Assembly: GCA_009761415.1 (NCBI GenBank) | Contig: QUOL01000010.1 | Location: 806,001 to 870,000, forward strand | Reading direction: 5' to 3' | DNA: 64,000 nucleotides | Source of the DNA: Sarcomyxa edulis | Lineage: Eukaryota > Basidiomycota > Agaricomycetes > Agaricales > Mycenaceae | Shown here: positions 32,735 through 45,380 of the stretch, piece by piece | Layout: each line of letters begins with the position of its first letter | How positions within the stretch are numbered: the stretch's first letter is position 1 | Program-made: the position numbers and the translations under genes | Notes under the pieces: generated by a model | What the model was told of the DNA's origin: nothing | The model's database searches: none | Seen by the model: the letters and a program-made list of their open reading frames with translations, nothing else

Positions 32735-34256
32735 TACTTTTCATCAAGTCTCAGCATGGCTTATTACCTTGCACCCCACTTCGCACATTATCTTACGACC
32801 TCCTCGTTGGCTGAAATGAAATGACGGCTCTCGATACTCTCGAAATGTACTTATCAAGTTATGTATGGGTTCTTATTTGATGACTATCATGATAATATAT
32901 ATTTTTCATTTACTCGCAGAGCTTCATCGCACGCTGTCCCAGTTCATGCTTCCGAATACTCATCCCAAATTTATTTCCTACGAGTTGAGTCGCCCCCCAG
33001 TGAAGGGGAATATTCGGATTCATTTAGGAAACAGACTCGAGGAAAAACGGTGGGATCATACCGGCTCCGAGAGGCACTTGACCCTAGTAGCCATTTGCTA
33101 CCTCTGCATGGCGATCTTCAATGCGAGGCCATGATAGCCACGGGGCCTCGACGAATTTCTGACCATGTGATTGCATCGTGAGTACGTGCATTAACGGTGA
33201 GGTCTTTTCGCTCCACTCCCACTCTCACCAATGCATTCTCAACGTGGAAAGCTTTGCTCTTGGAGGCAAGGAACTATTCTGGTGTTACGGGTCATATTGC
33301 AGAAGAGTTGAAGTACGAGATTGTCGGGTTATGAGATGAAGCGAGTGAGAGCAAAAGCGAGTCGTTGTATGGAGCCATTTCGAGACGAACGCTAACCTCC
33401 TTCTCTAATGGTCTTTTAGGAACCACCACCAAAGATACGAAGAGTCGAGGCAGGCTCAGGCAGCAGGATTCAAAGCACAGTATAACCGCGTGTTGCCTGG
33501 GAAGGAGGCAATGTTGTCTTCATGGATCACTGCCATTGGCTTCAGCATGACCTGCAATTTTCCGGCGCGACGATATGACGCATGGCATTAATGCATGCGA
33601 TTTGAGATATGGAAGGTGGTCAGAATGGACATGGGGTTTATTTTAAAATTCTGTCCGACTTCGAGTCTGGTTCCTTGAGCAACAGCGGAGGCCAAAAAAA
33701 GCGCTGGAGCAGGTCCAGTTCATTCATGACATGCATGGAGAATCGACCTCAGGGAATACGTTATAGCAGGAGGCTGATGAAGGATATCTAGTGATGATAA
33801 GGACATAGAGGGAGTCGAGGTCGATATGCCGCTGAGTTCGAAAACGCATCGTGACGCGTCTCGGTGTGACCTTTCTCCATTCTTGGCGCGATCGATGGCA
33901 CTCTCCGTAAACTCCATCTCCCGGACCCGTTTCGCTTGCTTTTCCTTCGTCCGTAAGTACGACATGTATGGGCAAAATCTTTGATCGTTGCAGTTGAACT
34001 CACGATGCTCTACAGTCACGCGTGCTTTCGAAAGAGACACGAGGAACCAGCATACCGATCCCGAAAAAATAGAAGCACATTGACAGTGCGCTACCCATTT
34101 GCTACACATAATTCCGAGTCGAAACACGCGACAGAGATTCTCATTGCTATCTACGTGTCTGTCCAAGGCAAGTATAAAACCAATCATGCCTTTCTTCCTG
34201 TCACGATCTGCATCCCGGACCCTCTTGGGCTTTTACCCCCACTCAACTGAACGACC
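32735..34256. other. Intergenic between GH55 paralogues
   Basis: This is about 1.5 kb without a supportable gene. Overlapping short frames on both strands (for example 33720-34187 minus) have no family motifs. It contains the promoter of the second GH55 gene. Confidence 0.5.
34173..34179 (+). promoter_or_regulatory. TATA box, second GH55 gene
   Basis: TATAAAA lies 84 bases before the ATG at 34257, in the same AGTATAAA context as at 29061 upstream of the first copy. Confidence 0.6.
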
Positions 34257-37200
34257 ATGTTCTCAAGTATTATCCTACTCCTACTGAGCGTGGTACTCGT
34301 ATCGAATCCACTCAGTATGGTATCAGCCCTTGGGTCTGCCTGTTCCGCACCTCTCACTGTTGGAACCGCCGCTCCTGGTGATCCGTTTTGGCTACAAACA
34401 ATCAAGCACCAAGGAACTGCGGCATTCAATCCCGCCCCTTCATCCTATCAAGTCTTCCGTAATGTCAAAGACTTTGGAGCTAAAGGAGATGGTATCACGG
34501 ACGATACAAATGCTATCAAGTAGATCCACGTTTTGATCGTTCCGTCAATAAACCTAACATTGTATATTCCAGCAATGCAATCTCCAGTGGAGGTCGCTGC
34601 GGAGGCGGTACATGCCAGTCATCGACGTGAGGATTAATGAACATATCATGTTGTTTTTGGCTTCTGAAAATCTCGATTTGTGCAGTATCACCCCCGCCTT
34701 GGTCTACTTCCCAGCAGGGTACGCAATTTGCTTCATAAATATTGATATGAGACTCACATTTCAAAACAGGACATACGTTGTATCTGCGCCTCTCATTGCC
34801 TACTACTATACGCAGATCATAGGTGATGCTAAAAACCCCCCTACGCTTCTCGCCACGCCTGGATTCGTTGGAATAGCTGTCATTGGTAATATTTTTTTGT
34901 TTTGACCCTTTTCGAATACCCCTCCGACAATTACAACCACGCAGATGCTGATCCGTATATTCCTGGCGGAAACGGCGCTCAATGGTACACTAATCAAAAC
35001 AACTTGTAAGTGCTCAACCATCTCACATGGAGAACTCGTTCTCATCTTTTGATCGTATTACAGTTTCCGTTCCGTACGAAACATAGTCATCGATCTCCGT
35101 CAAACTCCTGCGGGAGCCTCCTCAACCGGGTTTCATTGGCAAGCTGCTCAGGCCACCTCGTTGATAAACGTAGTAGTGGAAATGTCAACAGATCCTTCGA
35201 CTGCTCATCAAGGTGATAATGATCCATCGGCTGTCGTACCATATGATCTGACAGTAGTTCCTATCCAGGAATATTCATGGAAAACGGAAGGTTAGATTTG
35301 ATTATTGTCTCTTCTAACTATATATTAAACAAACTTCGAATAGTGGAGGTTTCATGGGGGACCTAGTATTCAATGGGGGGAAATTTGGTATTTGGGTTGG
35401 AAATCAACAGTAAGATTTGTTTTCGTGAGCGTGCTGCTAAATCCTCATTGTATCAAACCACAGGTTTACAGTCCGGAACATCACCGTGAACAATGCCAAC
35501 ACTGGTGAGTGGCTTTGATCCTGTATCAAGACCTACTGAGATTGACCTTCAACGTCGCGGACAGCTATCTTCGGCATATGGAACTGGGGTCAGTAACCTC
35601 CGCCTTCCTTTCATCTCCACGAATATTGAATGATCTCTTTCACGAAGGATGGACATTCCAAGGCGTGACCATCAACAATTGTCAAGTTGGCTTCGATTTG
35701 GTAACTGGAGGACTAACCCAAGACACACAGGTATGCCCCTCAGCTGCACGTACCTTGATTCTCTATTAACCGATTACGCTGCTAGACTGTGGGTGCAGAG
35801 GCTATCGTAGATGCTGTCGTCACCAACACCCCCATCTTCGTGCGATCTTCGACGGCAAGTAGTGGTAAACTAGGAGGGTCCCTCGTTCTTAACAATATCC
35901 GTTTGAGCAACGTGCCTACTGCCGTTGGTGTAGTAGGAGGTGCGGTGGTTCTTACGGGTGGGACTACAACTATCGCATCCTGGGGACAAGGGAATGTCTT
36001 CTCAGGCACGAATCCCACGGGTACCTTTACTCAAGGGAACATTCCAGCTGCGAACAAACCCGCTGCTCTACTCGATAGTGCCGGCAGAGTCTTCGGTCGA
36101 TCGCATCCGCAGTATGCAAACTACGCTGTTGGCCAGTTCATCAGCGTGAAAGACAACGGCGCCAAAGGTGACGGGGTCACCGACGATACAGCTGCTCTGA
36201 CTGCTATCTTTGCCAAGGTGTGTATGCCTCGTGTTACTCATACTCCCTGGCGCTGATCCAACTTCCGGTGATAGTTCTCTGGATGTAACATCATCTTCTT
36301 CGATGCCGGAACCTATGTCGTCACCTCGACTTTGACGATACCCGCAGGAACGCAGATGGTAGGTGAAGCCTGGTCGGTCATCGCAGGCAAAGGAAGCGCG
36401 TTCGCGGATCCGAGTAATCCGCAAGTCGTTGTGAAGGTCGGTGACACCAACTCTCAAGGAATTGTAGAAATCACCGATATCATTTTCTCGACTATCGGAC
36501 CTGGTATGCATCTGATCCCTGGATTCGCATTGCCTCGTGCTTACAGACCTTTTGATCAGCTGGGGGTGCTATCGTCGTCGAGTGGAATGTGAAAGAAACA
36601 TCCCAAGGTGGGGCTGGAATGTGGGACTCGCATATCAGGTCAGTTGCGATCTTTTTCTCTCGTAAAGAACATTGTGCTGATTGCTTGTTTCTAGACTTGG
36701 AGGAGGTATTTTCTTTTCACCTATTGCAGACCGTCCAACCAGCTAATGCTGGAAAAATAGCTGCTGGAACCAACTTAGAGGCCGCCACATGCCCGTCGGG
36801 AAGTGATAATGCTGCTTGCATGGCCGCTTTCCTGGCATTGCATCTTACTCCTGCATCTACTGCATACCTCGAGGTATGTGTGCTTAAAATGCTGCGTTAT
36901 CCACTATGTCGCTAATAGCGTTCATGGAAGGGCACGTGGGTTTGGCTCGCAGATCATGATTTAGATGGTGATGGGGTATCACAACTTACCATCTTTTCTG
37001 GACGCGGAATCTTGTCTGAGTCTGCAGGTCCTGTATGGATGATCGGAACTGGTGGGCTGAAATACCTCTCATTCGTTTAGACTTATCTAACATCTTCATT
37101 GGCTTGATAGCTTGTGAGAGCTCTCACGATTGCAAGGTTACGAGACATTGCTGACCCTCACGTCGAATTCCACTAGCGGAACATCACACACTCTATCAAT

Positions 37201-37724
37201 ACAGCCTGGTGAATGCCAAGTCACATTGGATGGGACTCATACAGACAGAGACGGTGAGGGACTATATCGGTTACGTATCAATGGTTCTATACTGACTAAC
37301 GTCTTGGAAATTTAGCCATACTACCAACCTAGTCCCGCTGCACCCACGCCATTCAATACTAACAGCGCTTTCCATGATCCCACGTTCTCCCCTAGTGTGC
37401 CATCTGCATGGGGGCTCAGCGTGCAGACTTCCACCGATATCATTATCTTTGGTATGTCACTTGATATATCAAAGTTTCGCTTTCTGACGTTATGTTCTAG
37501 GCGCGGGGCTATACAGCTTCTTCCAGAACTTCGGCCAAGCCTGCTTGACCACCAGTTCCTGTCAGAACCAGATAGCAAATATCGATACTGCGTCTACTGT
37601 CCACATCTACAGTCTTTCAACGGTCGGGACGACTTTCCAGTTGAGTGTGAATGAGAACACGGTGGTAAACCAGGCGGGTAACGTGAACGGCTTCGCGTCA
37701 ACACTTACTGCATGGAGTCAATGA
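34257..37724 (+). CDS. Secreted GH55 exo-beta-1,3-glucanase, copy 2
   Basis: This is a tandem paralogue of the preceding gene, in the same orientation and with matching intron positions. The signal peptide is hydrophobic (FSSIILLLLSVVLVSNPLSM). Family 55 blocks are NVKDFGAKGDGITDDTNAI, GWTFQGVTINNCQVGFDL, VKDNGAKGDGVTDDTAAL, GTQMVGEAWSVIAG, GMWDSHIRLGG, TPASTAYLEGTWVWLADHDL and the SEHHTLYQYSLVNA stretch. Divergence from copy 1 is spread along the protein, with both reading frames intact, so both probably work. A 3-nt exon (37111-37113) is predicted at the same place as in copy 1. The stop is TGA at 37722-37724. The product is expected outside the cell, acting on beta-1,3-glucan during nutrient use or wall remodelling. 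Confidence 0.92.
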
Positions 37725-38771
37725 TAATGACGTAAATGAGGAGTAGAGTTAAATATCGCGTATCTATATGTGCTATGTACATACGAGGATTCACGACACA
37801 TGTATTACTTATCATCATTTCTGCACCCACGTTCACGTCGGTCACGGGATGGGAAAAAGTCAAACTCCGCCTCAACTCCGCCACATATAAACCTGCCAAA
37901 CGCAAATTTTGTTTCTTCGGAGATTCCTTCCCCAACGATTCAGAGTCAAAGAGCAATCCAAGTTACAGTATCTGTGGCTTGGTAAGGGCGGCTTTCTCCT
38001 CATGTCTTCTATATGGCTAATGTGCTCCTCATCGATTAATAGGTCATTATGCTCACTTGGTCCGGGTTGTAGGAAGAGGCATCCAGATGATTGAACGTGA
38101 GTATTAGCCCCTTCAAGTGTCTTATCGGTGCTAATATCTATTGTCTTTAGTCTGAAAAAAACGAGCATCACATTCCCTGGATCCCTCTACCTGCAGCACC
38201 CTATTCGTTGTCGAGAGGTTATATGACCTGCTCGAGTATGTCGTGCTCTGTTTTTCTCCATCCATTCTGTCTGATGAGAGTATTCATAGAATCCTCCTGA
38301 TCATCGCAAGATGACCGGGCACAACCCCCTCTCTAGAGGGAAGTGGTAACACTTGTCGGTTGGCACTATAGTGGGCTTACACCCTCTATTCGCATTGGTC
38401 TGAACGAAGACAACTTCGGGCACACTACCGCGCTTCTCAAATCAAATAACCCAGGCCATCCCCAAATTCACTACGTACTCGAGTCTCTGTCTTGCTACAC
38501 CTTTCCTACTTAGCTACTGGAGTGGGTACATCTGCTACAGGTCTACATAGACTCTACTACATTTTGAATACCGTACTTCCAAATGTCAATCATGGTTGTA
38601 TCGAATCAAATCGGTGTCTAACACTGAATATCTCAGAAAGATGGGAGTATGAATATCTAAAGCCTCAAGGCCTCAAGGTTCAACGAGATATTAACACAGG
38701 AATACGAATTTACAAGAGGAACTGAACGACTAGGTGTATGCAAAGAGGGCCAAGGTGAAGACTGTTGCCAT
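37725..38771. other. Intergenic between convergent GH55 copy 2 and VID21
   Basis: About 1 kb holding the 3' ends of two convergent genes. Short frames (37736-38020 plus, 38492-38725 plus) lack motifs. Nothing further is seen. Confidence 0.5.
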
Positions 38772-41700
38772 TCATGATTGTGGAGGATACGAACCATTCT
38801 GCATCTGACGTTGGGCCTGTATAATCGATATCAGGATTGATGACACAGGCAACTAGCTTTAGGGAGAAAATATACCTCTAGCACCAACAAACTCTGAGCG
38901 CGCATCGCCTGGTTTATCTGCTCTTGCGTATAGTTGGGTGGTTGGATCGGCATAGCGGGCATGGCAAAATGATGTCCGCCCAAGTTCCCAAGCTGACGCG
39001 GAATAGCGTTTCCGGGTACTTGCATCGCTGCTTGGGCCTGAGCAGATGGTGGACGAGGGGGATTGTTCGATGGAGTAGCCGAATTTCGCGGAGGAGAGCC
39101 CTGTGCTTGTGCTGGAGAGGACGTTGCATCGCGAGAGGCATACTGAGGAGAAAGATGGCCACCCATCCCTGTTCCGTTGATACCATTTTGTACTTGCACT
39201 TGCTGACCGTGAGCTTGGGCATGAGCCTGAGCCTGAGCCTGTGCGTGCGCGATGACACGCGCTTGCTGGCTTTGATGTTGCAACTGCGCCTGAGGCGACA
39301 TGTTTTGCGGCATACGAGGGGGTGCGTTGGTGCTGGACATAGGCGTTGCTATGCGTTGCTGCTGAGATATGTTTACCTGTTGGCTACGAATTTGAGGAAC
39401 TCCTTGAGTCTGTGAGATGACAGTGCCAGGAGGTCGTTGGATTTGAACTCCGTTCACTTGCTGTTGTTGCTGTTGTTGCTGTTGTTGAAGGGCTTGTGCT
39501 TGCTGCTGCTGCTGCTGCAAGTAACCATGAATACGATTAGAGGCTATCTGGAGCGTAACAGAAACCTACCATAGGCATCATTCGATGAGCTTGCTGACGA
39601 CTGATTTCTTGTCTCCTGTGCATTTGTTCTGCATGTTCTCTCATCTCCTTGTCGGCCTTCACCCGGCTCAATTCATGGGGTGTCAGCTTCGGCATGTTAG
39701 CATACTGGCCATGCGTTTCATGGATCGCTGAAGGTTTTCGCTGAATGACTGCATCATTTGTGTTATGAACGATGTCATGAAATTATTAATATGATAAATT
39801 GACTCACGACTAGCTTTGAGACTCGATTCCCTCTTTTTCGCAGCCTTGCGAATGGTTTCCTGAACGAGACTGTGCTTTAGACGCTTCCTAGATTCCGTGG
39901 CAGCACTCGGCGGCCCTGCATTGGCTGCAGACAGACTGGCACTCGCCATCCGCTTTATACCTCGGGTCGTCATCTGGCCCGTAGTCGGAGTCGGAGGCGG
40001 AAGGGGCGCATCAGATGAAGCGGGAGAATCCAGACCGTGATTCCCGTCTGGACCTTGCGCCAGCCGTGGATCCAACGGTGCCAACCGACTCTTCCATCGT
40101 TCGAAAACGTCCCATGGCGTTCGTTTGTCGGTGGAAACGGTGATTCGAGAAGCGTTGAAACATTCTGCAACGAGAGCCCAATTGCTAGGATACTTGTCAA
40201 CAAGATTCTTTAAGATAGTGTCATCCTCGATAGTCCATATATGAGTAGATGGTCGCCTTCGAGGATCCTTGGGAGGCAGACCAGGCGTATAGATACTCAT
40301 GACGGGCATAGGATTGGGTCGATTGGGCTCAAACAGATCTGTAATCAGACGAATTTACTTCATTGATGGAAGAACTATGATGAAAAATGTATAGTCTTAC
40401 CAGAGAACGCTTCGTCTGGAATCTTACTTGAGTGGTCCCAGTCCGGATAGACAGCAGTTTCGTCTAGATGTACCCACTGATTCCCCGTCCATCGTTTAGA
40501 CGGCTGCAGGGGACCTAAAAGAGTCGGTTTGCAACGCATGAAGCGTCCCATGGGGGTAAGCTTGGTGAACGTAGTATCCTCAGGTCGTTTCTGAATCTCT
40601 TCTCGCTCTTTTTCCAACTTTCTTTCCAATCTAGTTTTACCTTCGAGTGACGACGTAACGACAGGCGCGACATCAAACAAACCGAGAGGCGGAAGATCGG
40701 GGAATATAGCCGACAAATCAGGAGGGGGCAAAAGGGCTTCAATCGCGAGGTCAGCACTTGATAATCGCGAGATATCTTCCTCTTTCATAAGTTCAAGATC
40801 GTCTAGTTCGAGGAAAAGTTTCTGGTCATCAGAATACGCGATTCGTTCGCGTAGAGGAGCGTAGAAATTCGTCTTTGTGGTGGTTTTCAATAGGGAAGAA
40901 GGGAGGGTTTCGCCATCGTCGTTAGTCGATGACGCAGACTGGGATTGGGACTTGAGGCCGAGTATTGGATCATCTGAATTCGATTTCAAACCAATGGGAA
41001 TATTCCCTACTGGAGATCCTTCTTCTTCTTTATATTTCTTTCTCTCGACATCAACGTCCATGGAACCGCCACCGCTGACACTAGTTCGCAAGGCAGATGC
41101 ATCATCCACATCCTCAGTCTTGAGCTGGACAGTCGTCATCCCGGCATCGTTCTCGTGACTCTCGATGGCTTCGAGTTCACCTTCAATCAACGCCTGGGTT
41201 TCCAGAGCATCAACGACGCTCTGCTGGTCCTTATCCCGCTCTTGGTCTTGATCATCGTCCTCCTCATCGTCCGAACCATAATCCACCATCAACAACGATT
41301 TCCTCGCTAACGAGTCCTCACGGTCAGCGTCGTTCTCGTTATCGACATCCATGGTAGCTTCCAGAGTAGACTCTTCCATGCCCATGTCAACACTTTCGTC
41401 CATAGCCGAATCGTCCATATGTCGTTCCTTCGGTCTCTTCCAGAGAACACAAATACCCTTGGCTAGCCTTTCCTCCAGGGTGCCAGCTGCATGCCATTCG
41501 AGGACGGCAGTCGACAGGTTATAAGCGAGAGCTAGCTTCCATTTACGTTCCTCTCGGAAATCTATGCGCATCCATTTCTAATGCATAGAAAATAGGGGAT
41601 TAGAAAGAGATCATTACAATATGACGGAAAGAAATGAGACAAACCATTTCATCTAAGAGATGGTCCCAATGTGTCTTGACTAAACCTCCAACACCTCTTT

Positions 41701-43647
41701 GCTTTTTAGGTTGTCTGAAACTCCACCGACCCTCGTATTTCAACGCTTCTACTCTATCGAGAGTTCGAGACAGTCTCACCTCCGAGTACGCAACCTATTA
41801 TCAGAAGTAAACGATCTGTCAGCTACAGACATAATGGATGAACAAACATCATACGCACACCCCAGTCTCGCGAACTCAAGCACTTCGGAGCCCGAGCTAC
41901 CCTTTTCCAGACAGGATTAGCACGAATATTAGCTCCCCATCTATTCAACCCCATCGAAACCCATTCAGTCTTATATTCCTTGTCCTTCTTGATCAAAGGT
42001 TCAAGACCACTCTCTACTTCTTGTTTCTCCCTCTCGCGTTCCCTTTCCTTTTCTCGCTCTTTTTCCTTCTCGCGCTTCTTCCCTAGTTTCTTACCTTTAC
42101 GATGGAATACCACGGGGAGCGCTTTAAGTGGAGGAAGCGTGTAATTGGGATTGAAGTGATGGACAATGCGGGTCTGAGCGGGCGATGGGACTCGTGGAGT
42201 TGGGGGAGAGCCTGATGGCGCTAGTTCGAGGTTGTAAAGGGATGTGGTGGGAAGGAGAGGCGGTGGAACAGGAATGGTGAATAGATGCCGATGAGAATTC
42301 GCTAGAGTACTGATAGAAAGGACGTCCGGTACTTCTGGAGATGTTGAGACCGTGGATGGGTATGGGGTAGGCTCGACTGCTGTGGATTCGCCTTCCTTCT
42401 TGATTTGGGGTCTAGAAGTTGCTGTTCCGTCCAGAGATTGGACAGGAGGGACGACGGGTACTAGTATCTTTCCTTCGGTATGGTGAGGCTCTTCATTGTC
42501 CGTTGGCATTGCATCGTCCTCCACCACCCTGGGCTCATCGGCATCTTTTCGAACTTGTGAAGCAGGTTCTTCGTCAATTACCATGCCATCATCCTCCACC
42601 GTTTGTGAAACCTCCTGCTCTTGTGCTGGACTGACATGTTCATCTCCAACAACGGCTTGTGGTTCGATATCCTCCGAATGCGTCGCTTCAGCCCCAGGTT
42701 CATCTTCCTCGCCTTCCTCGCCTTGTGCCTGACCAGAGTCATCGTCCCAAATTTCCACGTTCTCGACAACATCTTCGGGCCCTTGTATTTCGATATGAGC
42801 TTCTACAGTCGACGTAGACTGTTCAACCTCCGTCTCATCCACATCTATAGGTGAATCGATGATATGGATAGTAGCCGAATGAGTTGGCGACCGAGAAACC
42901 GACTTGGTCGTCGCTGAATACGGTCCCAGAAAGTCAAGCTCATCGTGATCATCATCACGTTCAGAAGGTAGTGGTGGTAGACGGGATAGGGAAGAAGTGG
43001 AATGCGCACGCGAGGCCTGTTTCTGTAGCGGGTCTGCGACAGGAATGCTGAGCTCATCGATTTCGACGTTGTCTGTGCGTTTAGATGTAGAATGGGCAGA
43101 GCGCGGCGAAGGGGTATCAAATAGGGTACTGGGATCTGGAGCTTTGGACTTGCTCCGTCGGTCGGTCCTCTTGGTTTCGCGTGGAGGAAGAAGATGTTCA
43201 CTGCGAGGTATAGGTATGGGCGATTGAACGTCTGGGGTAGCTAGTCTAGACTTTGATGAAGGGCGAGCAGTGTATGGCGCGCTTTGGATTATAAATGGTT
43301 GGTCCTCGTTCAGATTAGCTATGGAACCCGTGTCCGGACTAGGGAAATGGTATGTTAGAAGTCAAGAGATAATGGCACACGCTTGTAACACACTTCTTGT
43401 CCAAGTCGAATCTGTCCAAAAACATATGCATATTCTCCTCCCCGTCCTCATCCAGAACGAGTACCGAGCCAACATCTTGCCGGATCCGCATCATATGGTA
43501 CATCTCGCGAAGAAGTTCATTTCTGCGGTCTGATATAGCTCTAAAATGATGGTATTTAGCACAAACTCCATTCATGTAGATGGGTGAAACGGACTTGAGT
43601 TGTGCAACACGTTCTTCGACAAGTAGCTGTTTAGACCGCGACGGCAT
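38772..43647 (-). CDS. VID21: Vid21/Eaf1-like NuA4 scaffold subunit (HSA and SANT domains)
   Basis: This is a large multi-exon gene. The N-terminus (MPSRSKQLLVEERVAQLKS) begins a helical region, followed by a long low-complexity acidic and Ser/Pro-rich section and a Lys/Arg/Glu coiled stretch (about 42000-42080). An HSA domain follows (THWDHLLDEMKWMRIDFREE, then RKWKLALAYNLS), then another acidic region. A SANT/Myb domain lies at about 40100-40270 (WTIEDDTILKNLVDKYPSNW, ERWKSRL). The C-terminus is Gln-rich with polyQ runs. This order is that of Vid21/Eaf1, the platform of the NuA4 histone acetyltransferase complex, where HSA recruits actin and Arp4 and SANT contacts histone or the acetylase module. 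The last exon adds a short tail ending at TGA 38774-38772. The first intron joins DKK to NPDTGS in phase. The protein is nuclear by inference. Confidence 0.88.
39455..39520 (-). repeat. Polyglutamine-coding CAG/CAA tract
   Basis: Near the 3' end of VID21, mixed CAA/CAG codons encode two runs of seven to nine glutamines separated by AQAL. More dispersed Gln/Ala repeats lie just downstream (39200-39270). Such tracts are typical of the C-terminus of Vid21-type proteins and may vary in length between strains. Confidence 0.8.
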
Positions 43648-45380
43648 CGCCTCTACCGCAAATACACGTTGTTCGGTGCAGATGATGGCACCAAATAATT
43701 ATTTTGAGGATTGCGGTAGAGTTGGATGATCAAAGCGAGAGGAAGTCGAGGTGATGGTGAAGTCAAGAGGAAAGGAGTGAGTTGCTATATTGGGAAAACC
43801 TCGATCAATGAACTCTGCTCTCAACAACCGAAAACAACCGCCGCGAAATTACCTTGCTTGACAAGGTTTCTCCACACCCATAATTGAAGCCAGATCGCGA
43901 CTCACCGGCATTTGCCGCCGCGCGTGGGTTATTTGCTAGTCGCACCGCCACTGCACCGCCGCCTTCGCAAAACTCTAAGCAACAGTCTCTCGCTCTCTCT
44001 CGTCTCAAGGCGTCTATGAGTCTCGCTCCATCTCGTTCGCGCGTTATTTGCTCTGAGCTGCGATAATCATCTGAAGTAACTTGCCAGGCTACATCTCAAA
44101 GGATACCTCTTACAAGTGCTTTGAGTACCGTTCACTTCTGTCACGGAATTATTTAACTTGAAGCCAACTTGCCACTCCGAATCGTTTCGCCCTCGTACCT
44201 GTGCTCAGGAACCCTACATAAATAACGCGTTTGATTCCGTGCTGTGAGTACCCTATATGTCATTTTTTTCTGATAGCACCTGAGATTTTGAGATTGAACT
44301 CGAAGCCTTTTCGTCAGGGTGTCGATATCTTAATATTCAGCAACTCGCCGAACTGGGCGCTATCGACCCCTCACTGACGTGTCATAATCAGCCATAGGTT
44401 AGCTCATACCATCGTTACTTCTCGGGGTGTCCGATGCGTACATAACACTAATGAACTATCCGAACATCGTCTAATGTGAGCATTTCATGTTGTCATTGTC
44501 TCACCGTAGAGGGAAGGTATGAGGCGGCAGACGCAGTGCCCTCTAATTGCAGCCACAGGCAGCGGGTGTCAATTGATGTCATACCTGCCATTGGTCAGTG
44601 TCCGTATCAACATTTATCGATTGCCCCGGATCTCTCTCGAAGAGGTTCTAACTTTAGCCGTCTTTCAATTAGATCAAGCTCAGCCCTCGGGTTCAGTGTC
44701 AACTTGCTTGCCCTCCGTATCCTATAGGCCCCCTGTAGCTTTACCACTTGATGTGTGCCTTTCGAAAACCGAATTGACTCCACGGTACATCGACGCATGC
44801 GGACGGGTAGCCGTTCATTTTCGATTTACGCTGGCCTTGGTTTCCCTTCGTCTCTATTGCCATGACCTCAGCTACATACTCTCGTGGTCGCGGGATCCTC
44901 TCCCCATCTTGCCACACGCGAGATAAACATGTTTTGTTCAGACTTTGCGTGGCTCGCTGGGGAGTTACGCGACGAAGCAATGACGAAGATGAAACTCTTC
45001 AAGACTGTTTGTTCGGAGGGGTGCTTGTATCCATTATACTACCAGCGCCTCAGTACAACGACTCGAGCCATTTCAATATCAGCGCCTAGACTTGTTTCCA
45101 TCTTGTTTCTACACCTGTGTATAGTAAGCACCAATTTCGACATTGCGGACATCAAGACTGTGACTCCGGGTGATAAGTTGGACTTGATAGTTTCAAGGTC
45201 AAACACGACTGAGCTTTTCGATTTTGGGTTCGAGAACGATTCAAAAACCAGAACATTGCAAGCAAGGTTTGCGCCGGCGCAGACGGCACTTCACAAGTTC
45301 GAAAGATCTTTGCAATATTCCAAGTTGATTCCAAGAGTCGAGAAATTACTGAAAAATGTGATAACTACTGGGTACAAAAT
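43648..45380. other. Intergenic between VID21 and the aldehyde dehydrogenase gene
   Basis: This is the 5' side of VID21 and the 3' side of the aldehyde dehydrogenase gene. A plus-strand frame with an ATG near 44930 runs to 45447, overlapping the dehydrogenase exon by 67 bases in antisense. Its product has no recognised motif and it is not called as a gene. Other short frames (43884-44066, 44519-44926) are likewise unsupported. Confidence 0.45.

Noticed and set aside
38924..39415. 163-codon plus-strand frame
   Set aside because: Shadow of the Gln-rich C-terminus of VID21.
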